Source: Bacillota bacterium (GTDB taxonomy: Bacteria > Bacillota > Desulfotomaculia > Desulfotomaculales > Desulfotomaculaceae). From it: a stretch of 6,958 bases of DNA. Location: the NCBI GenBank assembly GCA_023481335.1, contig JAMCWI010000173.1, positions 1-6,958 on the forward strand, written 5' to 3'. A program made the translations under genes and the position numbers. Of this stretch, positions 5,002 through 6,958 are shown one piece after another. Positions within the stretch are counted from its first letter, which is position 1. Each line of letters begins with the position of its first letter. The notes beneath the pieces were generated by a model. That model was not told where the DNA came from and did not search any database. It saw only the letters and a list, made by a program, of their open reading frames with translations.

Positions 5002-6831
5002 CTATTGCAGTACTTGCGGCTGTGCCAAATTTGTTTGAACTGAATGGGTGTCACTGTTGAATTCATCAAACACAAAGGCCTTAACCAGGAACTGGTCACC
5101 CGTCTCGTTAAAATGAGCGATTAACTCTTCGCTGGTCCGGATGTCTTTCTCTAAGGCAACGATACTTACGGGCATGGTCCCTTTCATCAGTTGGAAAATG
5201 ACAACCTCGCTGCCCGCATGGTCCTCAACCTCAGTACGGTTAACGGTAACCTTAGCTTTTATGCCGCTGGTCCTGTCAAGCTGGCTGGCAGTAATGGCAA
5301 AGGGTTTGGTTTCCTTGGTGCCCGTTTGGATGCGTCCTTCAACCTGCGGGTTTACAGGGCTGTGCTTTTCAAGGTACTCTTTGAATACTTCGTAATCAAC
5401 ATTACCCATATCAATAACTCTGCCGGCTTCTTTGAACATAGTATAGAAATCACCGCCGCCAGCCATAAAGCTGTTGGTGGCTACCATATATTTGGCCTGC
5501 CGGTCAATTGGTTGATAGCCGTTTGCTGTTTTCACCAGAACACTGATCATACGGCTATTCTCAGGCTGTGCCGGATCATATACAAATTTCAGGCCGGCTA
5601 CCTGCGGAAATCTGCCTTCTTGGGCCGGTACTTTGCTTACGCCATTTTCCAGGGCTGCGACTATTTGCTCACCGGTCAGCTCCAGGACTGTTAATGTATT
5701 GCCAAAGGGCATGACCGTAAGGACTTCGCCAAGGGTAATATCTCCCTCGTCAATGGAGGCCCTGATGCCGCCAGCGTTGGTAATGGCAATAGTAGCTCCG
5801 GTGCCGGAGGCTTTTGCCAGCATGGCATCTGCAATCAGGTTGCCCAGATTGGTTTCTTTGGTGCGTACGTTAGCACGCAGTCCGTCCAGTGCAACTTGTG
5901 TACTGCCTACCACAGTTGTTTTGAAATCATCCAACACAGCTGCATATTCTGCCAGCCTGGCCGAAGTTGCTGCATCTGCAGCGTAGTCTTTTACTGCTAA
6001 CAGTGAACCGACAGAGCTTATAATTACACCGTGATCATCAAAGGTTACGTCTAAGCGGCCTAAAAACTCGCCATGGTCCTTAGCCTGTACAACTACAGTG
6101 GGGGTGCTGTCTTTATCCACCAGTGCCGGGTATTGATCAGGCTTGGTATGGCTGTGACCGCCAACAACAATGTCGATGCCTTCCACTTCTTCAGCGAGCT
6201 GCAAATCCCTGTCCCATCCCAGGTGGGAAATAGCCACTATTTTGTTAATGCCTTTGCTTTCCAGCATGGTAACTGCCTCTTCGGCTGCCTCAAAGGCATC
6301 ATTAATTTCAATATTGTCTCCGGGGCTGGAAATAAATGCTGTATCTTCGGTGGCTACACCAATCACGCCGACTTTTTCACCGTTAACATCCAATATTACT
6401 GCCGGGTAAATTTGGCCGTCGAGGTTATCCGCCCCTTGTTCGCCAACGGTAGTATGGGCCAGGTCCTTTAAGACCGGTTCGTTACTAAAGTCAAAATTGG
6501 CATTGACAACCGGGAACTGGGCCGGAGTTTTATATCCTTCCGGGTAGTTGCCGGTAATGAACTTCGCCAACCCCTCCGGCCCTTTGTCAAACTCGTGGTT
6601 GCCCAGTCCCATGGCGTCGTAACCCAGCAGGTTCATCAACTCCAGGTCCGCCTGGCCCTGGAACTGGGTAAAATACAGGGTGCCGGAGAAAACGTCCCCC
6701 GCGTCCAGCAAAAGGCTGTTCTCCACTTCATCGCGTATTTTACTTACTGCCGTTGCACGGTGTGCAATGTTATCCAGATGTGCATGGGTGTCGTTGGTAT
6801 GCATGACGGTGAGGTCCCAGCCCTCCGGCTG
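5002..6831 (-). CDS. 5'-nucleotidase/2',3'-cyclic phosphodiesterase family (UshA/CD73-like), N-terminus missing
   Basis: Extracytoplasmic metallophosphoesterase removing phosphate from nucleotides or related substrates. Counting from the ATG at 6804 (600 residues), the two-metal site is complete: D5 and H7 in HTNDTHAH, D37 in DAGD, N69-H70 in GNHEFD, H194 in SHLGWD, H217 and H219 in GGHSHT. The substrate domain has NAGGIR (343-348), MPFGN (365-369), GRFPQVAG (397-404) and NSFMAGGGDFY (444-454). Residues about 505-600 form a further beta-rich domain I do not recognise. The ATG at 6804 is not the true start: it lies inside the conserved motif (read WDLTVMHTNDTH), and coding continues in frame to about 6831. 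Beyond that the sequence is a 127-base duplicate in another frame, with an in-frame TGA at 6849-6847 and no other start codon, so the expected signal peptide is absent. The family is certain; exact substrate is not. Co-transcribed with the stalk protein. Confidence 0.93.
   Translation of the reverse strand, partial: QPEGWDLTVMHTNDTHAHLDNIAHRATAVSKIRDEVENSLLLDAGDVFSGTLYFTQFQGQADLELMNLLGYDAMGLGNHEFDKGPEGLAKFITGNYPEGYKTPAQFPVVNANFDFSNEPVLKDLAHTTVGEQGADNLDGQIYPAVILDVNGEKVGVIGVATEDTAFISSPGDNIEINDAFEAAEEAVTMLESKGINKIVAISHLGWDRDLQLAEEVEGIDIVVGGHSHTKPDQYPALVDKDSTPTVVVQAKDHGEFLGRLDVTFDDHGVIISSVGSLLAVKDYAADAATSARLAEYAAVLDDFKTTVVGSTQVALDGLRANVRTKETNLGNLIADAMLAKASGTGATIAITNAGGIRASIDEGDITLGEVLTVMPFGNTLTVLELTGEQIVAALENGVSKVPAQEGRFPQVAGLKFVYDPAQPENSRMISVLVKTANGYQPIDRQAKYMVATNSFMAGGGDFYTMFKEAGRVIDMGNVDYEVFKEYLEKHSPVNPQVEGRIQTGTKETKPFAITASQLDRTSGIKAKVTVNRTEVEDHAGSEVVIFQLMKGTMPVSIVALEKDIRTSEELIAHFNETGDQFLVKAFVFDEFNSDTHSVQTNLAQPQVLQ
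6572..6698 (+). repeat. 127-base direct repeat, copy inside the nucleotidase gene
   Basis: Identical base for base to 6832-6958 and 260 bases away, same orientation. This copy is in frame in the nucleotidase and encodes residues from the end of DAGD through VFSGTLYF, GNHEFD and KGPEG (about residues 36-78), including metal ligands D37, N69 and H70. The bases on the left differ (C at 6571 versus G at 6831), so the repeat starts exactly here. It is probably the authentic copy. Confidence 0.97.
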
Positions 6832-6958
6832 CCCTCCGGCCCTTTGTCAAACTCGTGGTTGCCCAGTCCCATGGCGTCGTAACCCAGCAGGTTCATCAAC
6901 TCCAGGTCCGCCTGGCCCTGGAACTGGGTAAAATACAGGGTGCCGGAGAAAACGTCCC
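6832..6958 (+). repeat. 127-base direct repeat, copy at the window end; probable assembly artefact
   Basis: Exact copy of 6572-6698 running to the last base. The 260-base offset is not a multiple of 3, so on the minus strand it encodes the DVFSG...GNHEFDKGPEG segment in a different frame from the gene that follows, and a stop (TGA 6849-6847) appears in the gene's frame. It stands where the upstream coding region and signal peptide should be. The length equals the top SPAdes k-mer, which suggests a graph overlap at a contig end; a real tandem duplication cut by the contig end is the alternative. Confidence 0.95.

Noticed and set aside
3641..6931. Many plus-strand open frames opposite the stalk-protein and nucleotidase genes
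   Set aside because: They are antisense shadows of two long, clearly recognised genes and show no SD sites or family motifs.
1..6958. CRISPR arrays, insertion sequences, phage or toxin-antitoxin systems
   Set aside because: No spaced short repeats, transposase, integrase or toxin/antitoxin-like pair is visible; the only long repeat is the 127-base duplicate at the end.

Overview
The window looks like an assembled contig from an anaerobic, endospore-forming Gram-positive bacterium, probably a clostridial relative of the Desulfotomaculum/Pelotomaculum group. The evidence is an alpha/beta-type small acid-soluble spore protein (SASP), a clostridial 2[4Fe-4S] ferredoxin, strong purine-rich Shine-Dalgarno (SD) sites, and secreted proteins with 'copper amine oxidase N-terminal' stalk repeats. 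The lineage is inferred from gene style only; no ribosomal RNA or other strong marker is present.

Layout. From 1 to 1176 there are three short, separate plus-strand genes: the SASP (62-325), the ferredoxin (614-802) and a DUF1232/YkvA-type membrane protein (937-1176). Each is followed by a hairpin that looks like an intrinsic terminator, so they appear to be single-gene units. From 2213 down to 1229 is a two-gene minus-strand unit of unknown function: a 237-residue protein I do not recognise, then a 73-residue basic protein with a C-terminal membrane anchor. From 2439 to 3503 is a plus-strand AI-2E/PerM-type membrane protein of the kind that includes the sporulation protein YtvI. From about 6831 down to 3625 is a minus-strand pair for the cell surface: a UshA/CD73-type 5'-nucleotidase, followed 30 bases later by a signal-peptide protein ending in stalk repeats.

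How the genes fit together. The spore protein and possibly the YtvI-like protein belong to sporulation. The nucleotidase and stalk protein are probably co-transcribed and act outside the membrane, where the nucleotidase would release phosphate and nucleosides from nucleotides. The other genes show no visible pathway link.

Most notable point. The last 127 bases (6832-6958) exactly duplicate 6572-6698, in the same orientation, 260 bases away. The upstream copy is out of frame with the nucleotidase and puts a stop codon 15 codons before its first ATG, removing the signal peptide. Because 127 is also the largest k-mer used by SPAdes and the repeat runs to the last base of the window, an assembly-graph artefact or collapsed tandem duplication is more likely than biology. 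I found no convincing undescribed system; the other findings are modest.
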